In this document: in pieces, positions 53,787-61,793 of the stretch
Position numbering within the stretch: position 1 is the first letter of the stretch
How the letters are laid out: the number at the start of each line of letters is the position of its first letter
Assembly (NCBI GenBank): GCA_963837715.1
Contig: CAWIOF010000002.1
Location: 806,001-870,000, forward strand
Direction: 5' to 3'
Source: JANYLB01 sp963837715
GTDB taxonomy: Bacteria > Actinomycetota > Acidimicrobiia > IMCC26256 > JANYLB01
Length of the DNA stretch: 64,000 nucleotides
The notes under the pieces: model-generated
Databases searched by the model: none
Seen by the model: only the letters and a program-made list of their open reading frames with translations
What the model was told of the DNA's origin: nothing
Program-made: the position numbers and the translations under genes

Positions 53787-54686
53787 ATGTCCGAGTCGAG
53801 CGAAACTGCACGTGAAACCGGCACCTCCCGTGTGAAGCGGGGCCTGGCCGAGATGCTGCGCGGCGGCGTGATCATGGACGTCGTCACCCCCGAGCAGGCC
53901 AAGATCGCCGAAGACGCCGGCGCGGTCGCCGTGATGGCGCTGGAGCGGGTCCCGGCCGACATCCGGCGCGACGGTGGCGTGGCCCGCATGAGCGACCCCG
54001 CGATGATCGAGGGGATCCAGGCCACGGTCACGATCCCGGTCATGGCCAAGTGCCGGATCGGTCACTTCGCCGAGGCCCAGGTGCTCGAGTCGCTCGGTGT
54101 CGACTACATCGACGAGAGCGAGGTGCTCACCCCGGCCGACGAGGCGAACCACGTCGACAAGTGGGCCTTCACCACCCCGTTCGTGTGCGGCGCGACCAAC
54201 CTCGGCGAGGCGCTGCGGCGCATCTCCGAGGGTGCGTGCATGATCCGATCCAAGGGTGAGGCCGGCACCGGCAACATCGTGGAAGCGGTCCGCCACCTCC
54301 GCACGATCCTGAGCGAGATCCGCCGACTCACCGTGGCCGACGAAGCCGAGCTGTTCGCCGCGGCGAAGGATCACCGCGCGCCGGTCGAGCTCGTCCGTGA
54401 GGTCGCCGCGCTCGGTGAACTCCCGGTGCCGATGTTCTGCGCCGGTGGCATCGCCACGCCTGCCGACGCGTCGCTCGTGATGCAGCTCGGAGCACAGGCA
54501 GTGTTCGTCGGGAGCGGGATCTTCAAGAGCGACGAGCCGGCGATCATGGCGAAGGCGATCGTCGAGGCGACCACGCACTACCGCGACGCCTCGATCGTCG
54601 CGAAGGTGTCGACGAACCTCGGCCAGGCGATGCCCGGCGAGGAGATCTCGACCCTCGACGTGAAGCTCGCCGAACGCGGCTGGTAG
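53787..54686 (+). CDS. pdxS: PLP synthase subunit PdxS
   Basis: This 299-residue (beta/alpha)8 enzyme condenses ribose-5-phosphate, glyceraldehyde-3-phosphate and ammonia to PLP. GGVIMDVVTPEQAKIAEDAGAVAVMALERVPADIR is the N-terminal signature; IPVMAKCRIGHFAEAQ contains the Schiff-base Lys, DYIDESEVLTPAD follows, and FAC-type phosphate site is AGGIATPADA. It works with PdxT 48 bp downstream, which supplies ammonia from glutamine. Confidence 0.97.
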   Translation: MSESSETARETGTSRVKRGLAEMLRGGVIMDVVTPEQAKIAEDAGAVAVMALERVPADIRRDGGVARMSDPAMIEGIQATVTIPVMAKCRIGHFAEAQVLESLGVDYIDESEVLTPADEANHVDKWAFTTPFVCGATNLGEALRRISEGACMIRSKGEAGTGNIVEAVRHLRTILSEIRRLTVADEAELFAAAKDHRAPVELVREVAALGELPVPMFCAGGIATPADASLVMQLGAQAVFVGSGIFKSDEPAIMAKAIVEATTHYRDASIVAKVSTNLGQAMPGEEISTLDVKLAERGW

Positions 54687-54734
54687 CGCGCGGTTGGTAG
54701 TTCGTGACCCCGCAGGCGCCAGGGTGGCGCGCCG

Positions 54735-55313
54735 ATGAAGGCCGGTGTCCTCGCGCTGCAGGGAGCGTTTCGCGAACACCGTGAGGTGCTCGACGCCATC
54801 GGCGTCGAGACGATCGAGGTCCGCACCCCCGACGACCTGACCGGGGTCGACGCGCTGTTCCTCCCCGGAGGCGAGTCGACCACCATGACGAAACTGGTCG
54901 AGTCGTCGGGGCTCCGGCAGCCGCTCGGCGACCGGATCACCGCGGAGATGCCGGTGTTCGCGACCTGCGCGGGTCTGATCCTGCTCGCGCACGACGTGCT
55001 CGACGGCCGAGCCGATCAGCGCCCGCTCGACCTCCTCGACGTGACCGTGCGCCGCAACGCCTACGGGCGCCAACGCGAGTCGTTCGAGGCCCCGCTTCCG
55101 ATCGCCGACCTCCAGGGCGGGGCGTTCCCCGGGGTGTTCATCCGCGCGCCGGTCGTGGAGCGGTACGGCCCTACGGTTGACGTGCTCGCTTCGCACGACG
55201 ACCATCCGGTGCTCGTCCGCAGCGGTGCGATCTGGGCATCGACCTTCCATCCGGAGCTCTCGGGAGATCTCCGGCTCCACCGACGGTTCCTCGACGAAGC
55301 AGGGGGCAACTGA
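54735..55313 (+). CDS. pdxT: PLP synthase glutaminase subunit PdxT
   Basis: This 192-residue class I glutamine amidotransferase has VLALQGAFREH, LPGGESTTM, the nucleophile in ATCAGLILLA, and the His-Glu pair in TFHPELSGD. It feeds ammonia to PdxS. The TGATG overlap with yebC indicates tight coupling. Confidence 0.97.
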   Translation: MKAGVLALQGAFREHREVLDAIGVETIEVRTPDDLTGVDALFLPGGESTTMTKLVESSGLRQPLGDRITAEMPVFATCAGLILLAHDVLDGRADQRPLDLLDVTVRRNAYGRQRESFEAPLPIADLQGGAFPGVFIRAPVVERYGPTVDVLASHDDHPVLVRSGAIWASTFHPELSGDLRLHRRFLDEAGGN

Positions 55314-56065
55314 TGTCCGGGCATTCCAAGTGGCACTCGATCAAGCACCAGAAGGGCGCGGCCGACGCCGCGCGCGGCAAGGTCTTCGCCCGGCTCGCCC
55401 GTCAGATCGAAGTCGCGGCGCGGACGGGCGGGGGAGATCTCGAGGGCAACCCGACGCTGCGGACCATGGTGCAGAAGGCACGCGACTCGTCGATGCCCAA
55501 GGACAACATCGAACGCGCCATCAAGCGGGGAACGGGCGAGCTCGAGGGCGTCACGTACGAAGAGGTGAACTACGAGGGGTACGCCCCCCACGGGATCGCG
55601 GTCTACGTGGAGGCGCTCACCGACAACCGCAACCGCAGCGGCTCCGAGATCAAGAACATCTTCACCCGCAACGGCGGCTCGCTGGCCGAACCCGGCGCGG
55701 TGAGCTGGCAGTTCGAGCGCAAGGGCATCGTGATCGTCGACAAGGCGGCTGCGACCGAAGACGACCTCATGCTCGCCGCGCTCGACGCCGGGGCCGAAGA
55801 CATCACCGACCTCGGCGACACCTGGCAGGTCACCTCGCCGGCGGTCGAGCTCCACGCAGTGCGCACCGCGCTCGAAGCGGCCGGGATCACCGTCACCAGC
55901 GGCGACCTCACGATGCTGCCGAGCACCTCGATCGAGCTCGACGAGACCTCCGCGGCGAAGTCGGTCCTGCGGGTCATCGACGCGCTCGAGGAGCACGACG
56001 ACGTCCAGGCCGTCTACGCCAACTTCGACATCCCCGACGACGTCCTCGCGTCGGCCTACGCCTGA
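55313..56065 (+). CDS. yebC: YebC/PmpR family transcription- or translation-associated protein
   Basis: This 250-residue protein begins MSGHSKWHSIKHQKGAADAARGKVFARLARQIEVAAR, the invariant YebC start, and contains AIKRGTGELEGVTYEEVNYEGYAPHG and NIFTRNGGSLAEPGAVSWQFERKG. YebC proteins have been described as DNA-binding regulators and, more recently, as helpers of translation of poly-proline stretches. In many genomes it sits before ruvC; here six genes intervene. Confidence 0.96.
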   Translation: MSGHSKWHSIKHQKGAADAARGKVFARLARQIEVAARTGGGDLEGNPTLRTMVQKARDSSMPKDNIERAIKRGTGELEGVTYEEVNYEGYAPHGIAVYVEALTDNRNRSGSEIKNIFTRNGGSLAEPGAVSWQFERKGIVIVDKAAATEDDLMLAALDAGAEDITDLGDTWQVTSPAVELHAVRTALEAAGITVTSGDLTMLPSTSIELDETSAAKSVLRVIDALEEHDDVQAVYANFDIPDDVLASAYA

Positions 56066-56078
56066 TGGCGCGCGGCTG

Positions 56079-56486
56079 ATGGACGTCTCCGCCGGACTTG
56101 CGTTCGTGGATGAGCACCACCACGCGATCCTGTCGACGTTCCGGCGCGACGGTACGCCGCAGCTCTCGCCCGTGGCGTGCGGAGTGCACGACGGTCAGGT
56201 CGTCATCAGCACTCGAGAGACCGCGATCAAGGTGAAGAACCTGCGCCGCGACCCGCGGGCGTCGCTGTGTGTGATCAGCGACGGGTTCTACGGCGACTGG
56301 GTGCAGCTCGACGGCACCGCGACGATCCAGTCGCTCCCCGACGCGATGGAGCCGCTGGTCGAGTACTACCGGTCGCTGTCGGGCGAGCACCCCGACTGGG
56401 ACGAATACCGGGCGGCGATGGCGCGCGACCAGCGTCTGATGATCCGCATCACCGTCGAGCGCGCCGGGCCCGACATCAGCGGGTAG
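56079..56486 (+). CDS. PPOX-class F420-dependent oxidoreductase
   Basis: This 135-residue split-barrel protein reads FVDEHHHAILSTFRRDGTPQLSPVACGVHDGQVVISTRETAIKVKNLRRDPRASLCVI, then YGDWVQLDGTATI. This is the F420-binding branch of the FMN-binding split barrel seen mainly in actinobacteria. The substrate is unknown; it may reduce biliverdin-like or quinone compounds. It begins 13 bp after yebC and converges on the methyltransferase gene. Confidence 0.85.
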   Translation: MDVSAGLAFVDEHHHAILSTFRRDGTPQLSPVACGVHDGQVVISTRETAIKVKNLRRDPRASLCVISDGFYGDWVQLDGTATIQSLPDAMEPLVEYYRSLSGEHPDWDEYRAAMARDQRLMIRITVERAGPDISG

Positions 56487-56491
56487 GAACG

Positions 56492-57152
56492 TCAAGGGCT
56501 GAGCAACTCGTCGTACCCGACGAACGTGAAGAGGCGTTGCGGCGGGTCGGGGAGCGGCTGCGGCTCGCCCACGAGCCGGTGCGCGCCGACGGCGAACCGG
56601 CCCGGGCCGGGGGAGTCGAACGCGATCTCGGTGAACCCGGCATCGGCGAACCACTCCCGGATGCTCGGGGTGAGATCCGGCGCTCTCCGGTGCCGGGTCC
56701 AGACGACGGTGGCCCCTTCCGCGCACAGGGCAGGGAGCGCGTCGGATCGTCCGTTCCACGTCGGTGTCGGTCACGTTGCCGAACACTCCGCACACGAGCA
56801 CGAGATCGGCGGCGTGCGCGCCGTCGTAGACGTCGGTGAACGAGGCATCGCCTTCGATCACCTCGATTCCGGTCCGTCCGTCGGCCGCCGCCGAGCGCCT
56901 CGCCTCGTCGACGTTGCGGGGATCGAGCTCCACGAGGCGACCACAGACATCATCCGCGCGGGGATGTCCGTCGAGTGCGCCGAGGAGGTCACGTGCCTGA
57001 CCCGCACAGACGCTCAGTACTCGGATCCGGCCCGGTGGTGCGACGTCGAGTGCGGTGCGGATCCGGCCCTGCACTGCGGTCAGACGCCGGAAGAGGCTCG
57101 ATTCGGAATCGTCGTAGGGCCGGTGCCATCTGTGCCAGTCCTTCGCGCCCAC
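56492..57152 (-). CDS. SAM-dependent methyltransferase, one frameshift
   Basis: Starting at a GTG (57152), the first frame gives DWHRWHRPYDDSESSLFRRLTAVQ, motif I RIRVLSVCAGQARDLL, VELDPRNVDEARR and DLVLVCGVFGNVTDTDVERTI. The frame is lost near 56738-56743; one base over, the sequence continues ALPALCAEGATVVWTRHRRAPDL and ends LFTFVGYDELLSP. One extra base explains it. Total about 219 residues. The acceptor is unknown; similar DUF-type class I methyltransferases are common in actinobacteria. Confidence 0.75.
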
Positions 57153-57175
57153 ACCGACATTCTCGCGGCCAGGGG

Positions 57176-57219
57176 TTGACTCCTGAGCGCGGATCGGTCA
57201 GAATCGAACATACGTTCGC
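57176..57219 (+). promoter_or_regulatory. LexA-type SOS box and promoter of the DUF222/HNH gene
   Basis: TTGACT (57176-57181), 17 nt, and CAGAAT (57199-57204) form a promoter. Overlapping its -10, TCGAAC-ATAC-GTTCGC (57204-57219) matches the actinobacterial LexA palindrome TCGAAC-N4-GTTCGA in 11 of 12 fixed bases. It lies 67 bp before the ATG at 57287. LexA repression and induction by DNA damage are therefore predicted. Confidence 0.75.
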
Positions 57220-57286
57220 CATCCACGGCGGACGGCGGCTTCCCCCGTGACCACGACAGTTCTCGATCCGGGGAAGGACCGCGCGC

Positions 57287-58470
57287 ATGAGCAACCTCCG
57301 TTCTGTGCTCGACGAGGAGGCGACGGTCGACCTCTCGCGCCTGACCGGGCCCGAGCTGGCAGACCGGGTGCGCGAGCTCGACCGGAACCGGCGTCAGCTC
57401 GACGGGATCTGGCTCGCGACGCTCGCTGCGTTCCATCACTCCGGTGAGTGGGAGCTCGACGGTGCGTCCTCGGCGGGTGCGTGGGTCGCGGCGGCGACGC
57501 TCCAGGATCACTCCACGCGAGTGCGCAGGTCCGGTTGGGTCGCCGGCTCGAGCACCAACCGGTGGTCGCCGCGGCCCTCGCCGACGGAGCCGTCTCGGTG
57601 GAACACGTGCGCGTCTTCGCCGACGCCGCCGATGTTCCCGAGTTCGGTGAGGCCGAGGAGGTGCTCGTCGAACAGGCCCGGTCGCTGCGGCCGGCTGAGA
57701 CCAGGCGGGTCGTCGAGCACTGGCGCGCGGTCGTCGGCCGGGAACGGGGAAGCGCCGATCACGAACGTCGGCGGCTGCATCTGTCCTCGCTGCTCGACGG
57801 CATGCGCGCGCTCGACGGGCTGCTCGACCGCGAGGGGGGCGCGATCGTCGAGAAGGCGCTCGAGGATCTCATGGCGAGGTCGACCGACTGTCCCGGTGAA
57901 CCGGCCCGGACCAAGTCGCAGCGGCGGGTCGACGCACTCGTCGACCTGTGCGACCGCTACCTGCGGGGCGCGATGGGAACCGCGAACCGGCGGCCCCAGC
58001 TGAGCATCGTCGCCGGCCTCGACACCTTGGAAGCCCGCGCGGGTCGACCCGCGCGCATGGGGAACGGAGAACTCCTGTCGAGCGACGCTCTGCGGCGCCT
58101 GGCCTGCGACGCCTCGATCAGCAGGGTCATCTCCGGGCCGAGGAGCGAACCACTCGACATCGGCCGAGCGACGCCAGTGGTGCCGGCCGGGATGCGTCGG
58201 GCCCTCGAGGCCCGCGACGGCGGTTGCACCTTCCCGGGCTGCGACCGGCCACCCGACTGGACCGATTCGCACCACCTCGTGCACTGGGCCAAGGGTGGCG
58301 AGACCAAGATCGAGAATCTGACGCTGCTGTGTCGGCGCCATCACCGGCTGCACCACACCCGCGCTTTCCGCATCGACCGCGAGCAGCACGCGCGACCTCG
58401 CTGGTTCCGCCCCGACGGAAGCGAGATCGCGCCGTCGGCCCGCCCGCCGCCCGTCCGGTGTGAGGCATGA
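57287..58470 (+). CDS. DUF222/HNH endonuclease (13E12 repeat type), one frameshift
   Basis: The first frame starts MSNLRSVLDEEATVDLSRL and reads the DUF222 N-terminus through ATLQDHSTRVR. Around 57523-57528 one base is missing, and the next frame continues VRLGRRLEHQPVVAAALADGAVSVEHVRVFA and ends with the HNH nuclease: GCTFPGCDRPPDWTDSHHLVHWAKGG and NLTLLCRRHHRLHH. About 394 residues. Such proteins are multicopy and LexA-controlled in mycobacteria; the upstream SOS box fits. It may be a real or assembly-derived frameshift. Confidence 0.85.
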
Positions 58471-58477
58471 TGCGGGG

Positions 58478-58963
58478 ATGCAGGTATCGATGAGCGTCAA
58501 CGGCGGCGCGCAGGATCACGAGGTGGAGCCGCGCGTGCTCCTGGTGCAGTACCTCCGCGAGGACTGCGGTCTCACCGGGACGAAGGTCGGGTGCGACACG
58601 TCGAGCTGCGGCGCGTGCACGGTGCTGGTCGACGGCGAGAGCGTGAAGAGCTGCACGATGCTCGCGGTCCAGGCCGACGGCAGCAGCGTCACCACCATCG
58701 AGGGCCTCGCGCCGGGCGACGAGCTGCACCCGGTGCAGCAGGCGTTCCACGAGCATCACGGCCTCCAGTGCGGGTACTGCACCGCCGGGATGGTCATGGC
58801 CGCCGTCGGGTTCCTCGACGAGAACCCGAACCCGACCGAACGCGAGGTCCGGCTCGGCCTCGAGGGCAACCTCTGCCGTTGCACCGGCTACCAGAACATC
58901 GTCGACTCGGTGCTGGCCGCCGCGGCATCGAACGGGACGTCGAAGTCGGGGGTGAGCTCGTGA
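58478..58963 (+). CDS. coxS: CO dehydrogenase-type [2Fe-2S] subunit (CoxS family)
   Basis: This 161-residue protein carries two [2Fe-2S] clusters: plant-type GCDTSSCGACTVL with Cys59 (C39, C44, C47, C59), and the C-terminal four-helix cluster with QCGYCTAGM and LEGNLCRCTGYQNI. It is the electron-transfer subunit of xanthine-oxidase-family molybdenum hydroxylases. GTGA overlap links it to the FAD subunit. The catalytic Mo subunit is not in this window. Confidence 0.92.
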   Translation: MQVSMSVNGGAQDHEVEPRVLLVQYLREDCGLTGTKVGCDTSSCGACTVLVDGESVKSCTMLAVQADGSSVTTIEGLAPGDELHPVQQAFHEHHGLQCGYCTAGMVMAAVGFLDENPNPTEREVRLGLEGNLCRCTGYQNIVDSVLAAAASNGTSKSGVSS

Positions 58964-59784
58964 TCCCGGCCGGGTTCGACTACGTCCGGGCCGGCTCGCG
59001 CGACGAAGCCGTGGCGCTCCTCGGTGAGCACGGCGACGACGCGAAGCTGCTCGCCGGGGGCATGTCGCTGATCCCGCTCATGAAGCTGCGGCTCGCGGTG
59101 CCGACAGTGCTGATCGACGTCGGCCGAATCGACGATCTGAGCTACGTCCGCGACGGCGGCGACCACGTCGCGATCGGCGCGCTGACGTCGCACCGTCACC
59201 TCGAGACGAACGAGTTGCTCGCTGCGGAGTGTGGAGTGGTGCGCGCCGTCGCGGCCGAGGTCGGCGACAACCAGGTCCGCCATCGCGGCACGATCGGCGG
59301 CTCGATCGCCCACGGGGATCCGGCGTCGGATCTCCCCGCGGTGCTGCTGGCGCTCGACGCGACGCTCGTGGCCCAGGGTCCGGCCGGCACCCGAGACATC
59401 CCCTCCGCCGAGTTCTTCGAGGGATTCCTCGAGACCGCGCTGGCACCCGACGAGCTGCTCACCGAGATCCGGGTCCCGAAGACCGGCACCAACGGGTTCG
59501 CGTACGAGAAGTTCAACCGTCGGGCGCAGGACTACGCGATCGTCGGTGCGCTCGCGGCCCGTGTCGGGGGAGCAACGCGCGTGGCGCTCGTGAACATGGG
59601 CAGCACCCCGCTGCGGGCGACGGGAGTCGAAGCCGCACTCGCCTCGGGCGCGAACCCGGCCGACGCGGCTGCGCTCGCCGCCGACGGCACCGAGCCGCCG
59701 GGAGATCTCAACGGGAGCCCGGAGTACCGCGAGCACCTGGCCCGGGTCCTCGTCCGTCGGGCGATCGAAGCCGTCTCCGGGTGA
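58960..59784 (+). CDS. coxM: FAD-binding subunit of a molybdenum hydroxylase (CoxM family)
   Basis: This 274-residue protein has the PCMH-type FAD fold: GFDYVRAGSRDEAVALLGEHGDDAKLLAGGMSLIPLMKLRLA, IGALTSHRHLE, and RHRGTIGGSIAHGDPASDLPA, the segment contacting FAD, then YEKFNRRAQDYAIVG. It passes electrons from the [2Fe-2S] subunit. It overlaps genes on both sides by 4 bp. Substrate is unknown because the large subunit is missing. Confidence 0.92.
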   Translation: MIPAGFDYVRAGSRDEAVALLGEHGDDAKLLAGGMSLIPLMKLRLAVPTVLIDVGRIDDLSYVRDGGDHVAIGALTSHRHLETNELLAAECGVVRAVAAEVGDNQVRHRGTIGGSIAHGDPASDLPAVLLALDATLVAQGPAGTRDIPSAEFFEGFLETALAPDELLTEIRVPKTGTNGFAYEKFNRRAQDYAIVGALAARVGGATRVALVNMGSTPLRATGVEAALASGANPADAAALAADGTEPPGDLNGSPEYREHLARVLVRRAIEAVSG

Positions 59785-60374
59785 CGGTGGCGGTCGCGAT
59801 CCTCGCGGCGGGGAGCGGTACGCGCTTCGCCGGGGAGGGGTCGGGCCCGAAGCCGCTGGCGAACCTGCACGGCCGACCGCTGGTCGCGTGGGCGCTCGGT
59901 GCGGCGGTCGACTCGGCCCTGCGCCCGATCGTGCTCGTCGTCGGCCACGACGGGAACCGGGTCGCGCGCCAGGCGTCGGCTGCGGTGATCGTCACCCGGG
60001 CGAGCGGGTGGCGTCGCGGCATCGCGCACAGCCTCCGCGCCGCGCTCGACCTCCTCGACGGCTGGAAGCAGGTCGACGCGGTCTGCGTCGGCCTCGCCGA
60101 CCAACCCCGGATCGGTGCCGAGGCGTACCGACGACTCAGCGCCGCGTACGATGCGGGCGCGGTGCTCGCGGCCGCCACGTACAACGGCGTGCGCGCGAAT
60201 CCGGTGCTCATCGGTCGGGAGCTCTGGCCACAGGCGCGGGCGCTGCAGGGCGACGAAGGTGCCCGCCAGCTGATGCGAACCCATCCGGTCGTCGACGTCG
60301 AGTGCGGCGACACGGGTGATCCAGTCGACGTCGACACCGCCGAGGCGCTCGCCGCGCTCGAGAAGGAGCACTGA
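59781..60374 (+). CDS. MobA-like nucleotidyltransferase (MocA type)
   Basis: This 197-residue protein starts VTVAVAILAAGSGTRFAGEGSGPKPLANLHGRPLVAWAL, the nucleotide-binding loop of MobA-like transferases, with VGLADQPRIG for the metal Asp. In Cox-type operons such proteins make MCD (cytidylyl-molybdopterin) for the molybdenum hydroxylase. That role is inferred from context. ATG of CoxG overlaps its stop. Confidence 0.85.
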   Translation: MTVAVAILAAGSGTRFAGEGSGPKPLANLHGRPLVAWALGAAVDSALRPIVLVVGHDGNRVARQASAAVIVTRASGWRRGIAHSLRAALDLLDGWKQVDAVCVGLADQPRIGAEAYRRLSAAYDAGAVLAAATYNGVRANPVLIGRELWPQARALQGDEGARQLMRTHPVVDVECGDTGDPVDVDTAEALAALEKEH

Positions 60375-61123
60375 TGGAGATCTTCGAGGAGTTCCGGGTC
60401 CCACTGCCGGTCGACGACGCGTGGCGACTCCTGCTCGACATCGAGCGCATCGCACCGTGCATGCCGGGCGCACAGCTCCAGGAGATCGAGGGCGACGAGT
60501 ACCGCGGCATCGTCAAGGTGAAGGTCGGGCCCATCACCGCGCAGTACAAGGGCAGCGCGACGTTCGAGTCGACCGACGACGCCGAACACGTCGCCGTGAT
60601 CGTTGCCTCCGGACGCGACACCCGGGGCCAGGGCAACGCCTCGGCCACGATCAAGCTGTCTCTCGGTGCCGAGGGAGACCAGACGCTCGTGAGCGTCGAG
60701 ACCGATCTCGCGATCACCGGCAAGGTCGCCCAGTTCGGGCGCGGCGTCATCAACGACGTCTCCGGCAAGCTCCTCGCCCAGTTCGTCGAGAACCTCGAGC
60801 GCGACGTCCTCTCGGGTGAGCAGCCCCAGCCCGAGTCCCAGCCCGAGCCCCTGCCCGAGTCCCAGCCCGCGCCCCAGCCCGAGTCCCAGCCCGAGCCGCA
60901 ACCGGCGCCGGCGGTCGCCACGCCGCCCACGCCCGCGTCGGCGCCTGCGGCGCCCGAAGCGCCGCAGGTCCGTCGGATCGACGCGCCCGAGGCCGCGCCG
61001 GTCGATCTCCTCGCGGTGAGCGGCCAATCGGTCGGCAAGCGCCTGCTCCCCGTGGGTGGGCTGCTCGTGCTCCTGCTGGTCGTCGTGTTCGGTATCCGTC
61101 GAAGGCGCCGGCGCAGCTCCTAG
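60374..61123 (+). CDS. coxG: CoxG-like SRPBCC protein with Pro/Glu linker and C-terminal membrane helix
   Basis: This 249-residue protein begins MEIFEEFRVPLPVDDAWRLLLDIERIAPCMPGAQLQEIEGDEYRG, typical CoxG. The domain ends near 150 and is followed by a repeated PQPESQPEP-type linker, about 45 residues, a short acidic segment and a membrane helix (RLLPVGGLLVLLLVVVFG) with an Arg-rich end. CoxG recruits CO dehydrogenase to the membrane or binds quinone. Its TAG stop forms the -10 of ruvC. Confidence 0.87.
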   Translation: MEIFEEFRVPLPVDDAWRLLLDIERIAPCMPGAQLQEIEGDEYRGIVKVKVGPITAQYKGSATFESTDDAEHVAVIVASGRDTRGQGNASATIKLSLGAEGDQTLVSVETDLAITGKVAQFGRGVINDVSGKLLAQFVENLERDVLSGEQPQPESQPEPLPESQPAPQPESQPEPQPAPAVATPPTPASAPAAPEAPQVRRIDAPEAAPVDLLAVSGQSVGKRLLPVGGLLVLLLVVVFGIRRRRRRSS

Positions 61124-61126
61124 GAT
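61121..61126 (+). promoter_or_regulatory. Leaderless -10 element of ruvC overlapping the CoxG stop
   Basis: TAGGAT starts with the CoxG stop codon and is followed by 7 nt and the ruvC GTG at 61134. ruvC may thus be transcribed independently of the Cox genes. Confidence 0.55.
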
Positions 61127-61133
61127 CGAACCG

Positions 61134-61730
61134 GTGTTCGATCTCGACGGTTCTGATCTCGACGGTTCTGTGCTCGGCATCGACCCGGGCCTCTCCCGCT
61201 GTGGGTACGGAGTCGTCCGCCTCGCCGCGGGCCGTACGGCCGAAGCGCTCGCCTGTGGCGTCATCCGCACCGCCCCCGAAGATCCGTTGCCGGAACGGCT
61301 CGCCGCGCTCGCCGTCGAGCTCGAACGGCTGCTCGCGGAGGTGCAACCGGCCGCGGTCTCGGTCGAACGGGTGCTGTTCCAGACGAACGCGAGGACCGCG
61401 ATGTCGGTCGGGCAGGCGAGCGGCCTCGCGCTCGCGACGGCGGCCCGGATGGGGATCCCGGTGACGCAGTACAGCCCGAACGAGGTGAAGCTCGCCGTCA
61501 CCGGCGACGGCGCGGCCGACAAGGCGCAGGTCCAGGCGATGGTCGCCCGGTTGCTCCGCCTCGACGCGCCACCCCGTCCGCCCGACGCCGCCGATGCGCT
61601 GGCACTCGCGCTCTGTCACCTGTGGCGCATGCCGTTGGCGGGTGCGGCCGCCGCACCGGGCGGTGTCGGTGGCACCGGAGGGTTCGAACGCGCGGTCGCC
61701 GCGGCAGTCGCGAGAGACGAACGCCAGTGA
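61134..61730 (+). CDS. ruvC: Holliday junction resolvase RuvC
   Basis: This 198-residue nuclease has an unusual N-terminal duplication (DLDGSDLDGS) and then LGIDPGLSRCGYGVV, with the first catalytic Asp. SVERVLFQTNARTAMSVGQASGLALA and PDAADALALALCHLW carry the remaining acidic residues. It cleaves Holliday junctions with RuvAB. The GTG start is set by the -10 seven bases upstream. The TGA stop lies inside the first unit of the 14-bp repeat array before ruvA. Confidence 0.95.
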   Translation: MFDLDGSDLDGSVLGIDPGLSRCGYGVVRLAAGRTAEALACGVIRTAPEDPLPERLAALAVELERLLAEVQPAAVSVERVLFQTNARTAMSVGQASGLALATAARMGIPVTQYSPNEVKLAVTGDGAADKAQVQAMVARLLRLDAPPRPPDAADALALALCHLWRMPLAGAAAAPGGVGGTGGFERAVAAAVARDERQ

Positions 61731-61793
61731 GCAGGTCGTGAGCAGGTCCCAGTGAGCAGGTTCCAGTGAGCAGGTTCCAGTGAGCAGGTCCCG
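61727..61793 (+). repeat. 14-bp tandem repeats at the ruvC-ruvA junction
   Basis: One 11-bp unit (61727-61737) and four 14-bp units (from 61738, 61752, 61766, 61780) of GTGAGCAGGTYCCR end exactly at the ruvA GTG at 61794. Each unit begins with a GTG and contains AGCAGGT, a Shine-Dalgarno-like block. The ruvC stop lies in the first unit. Confidence 0.9.
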
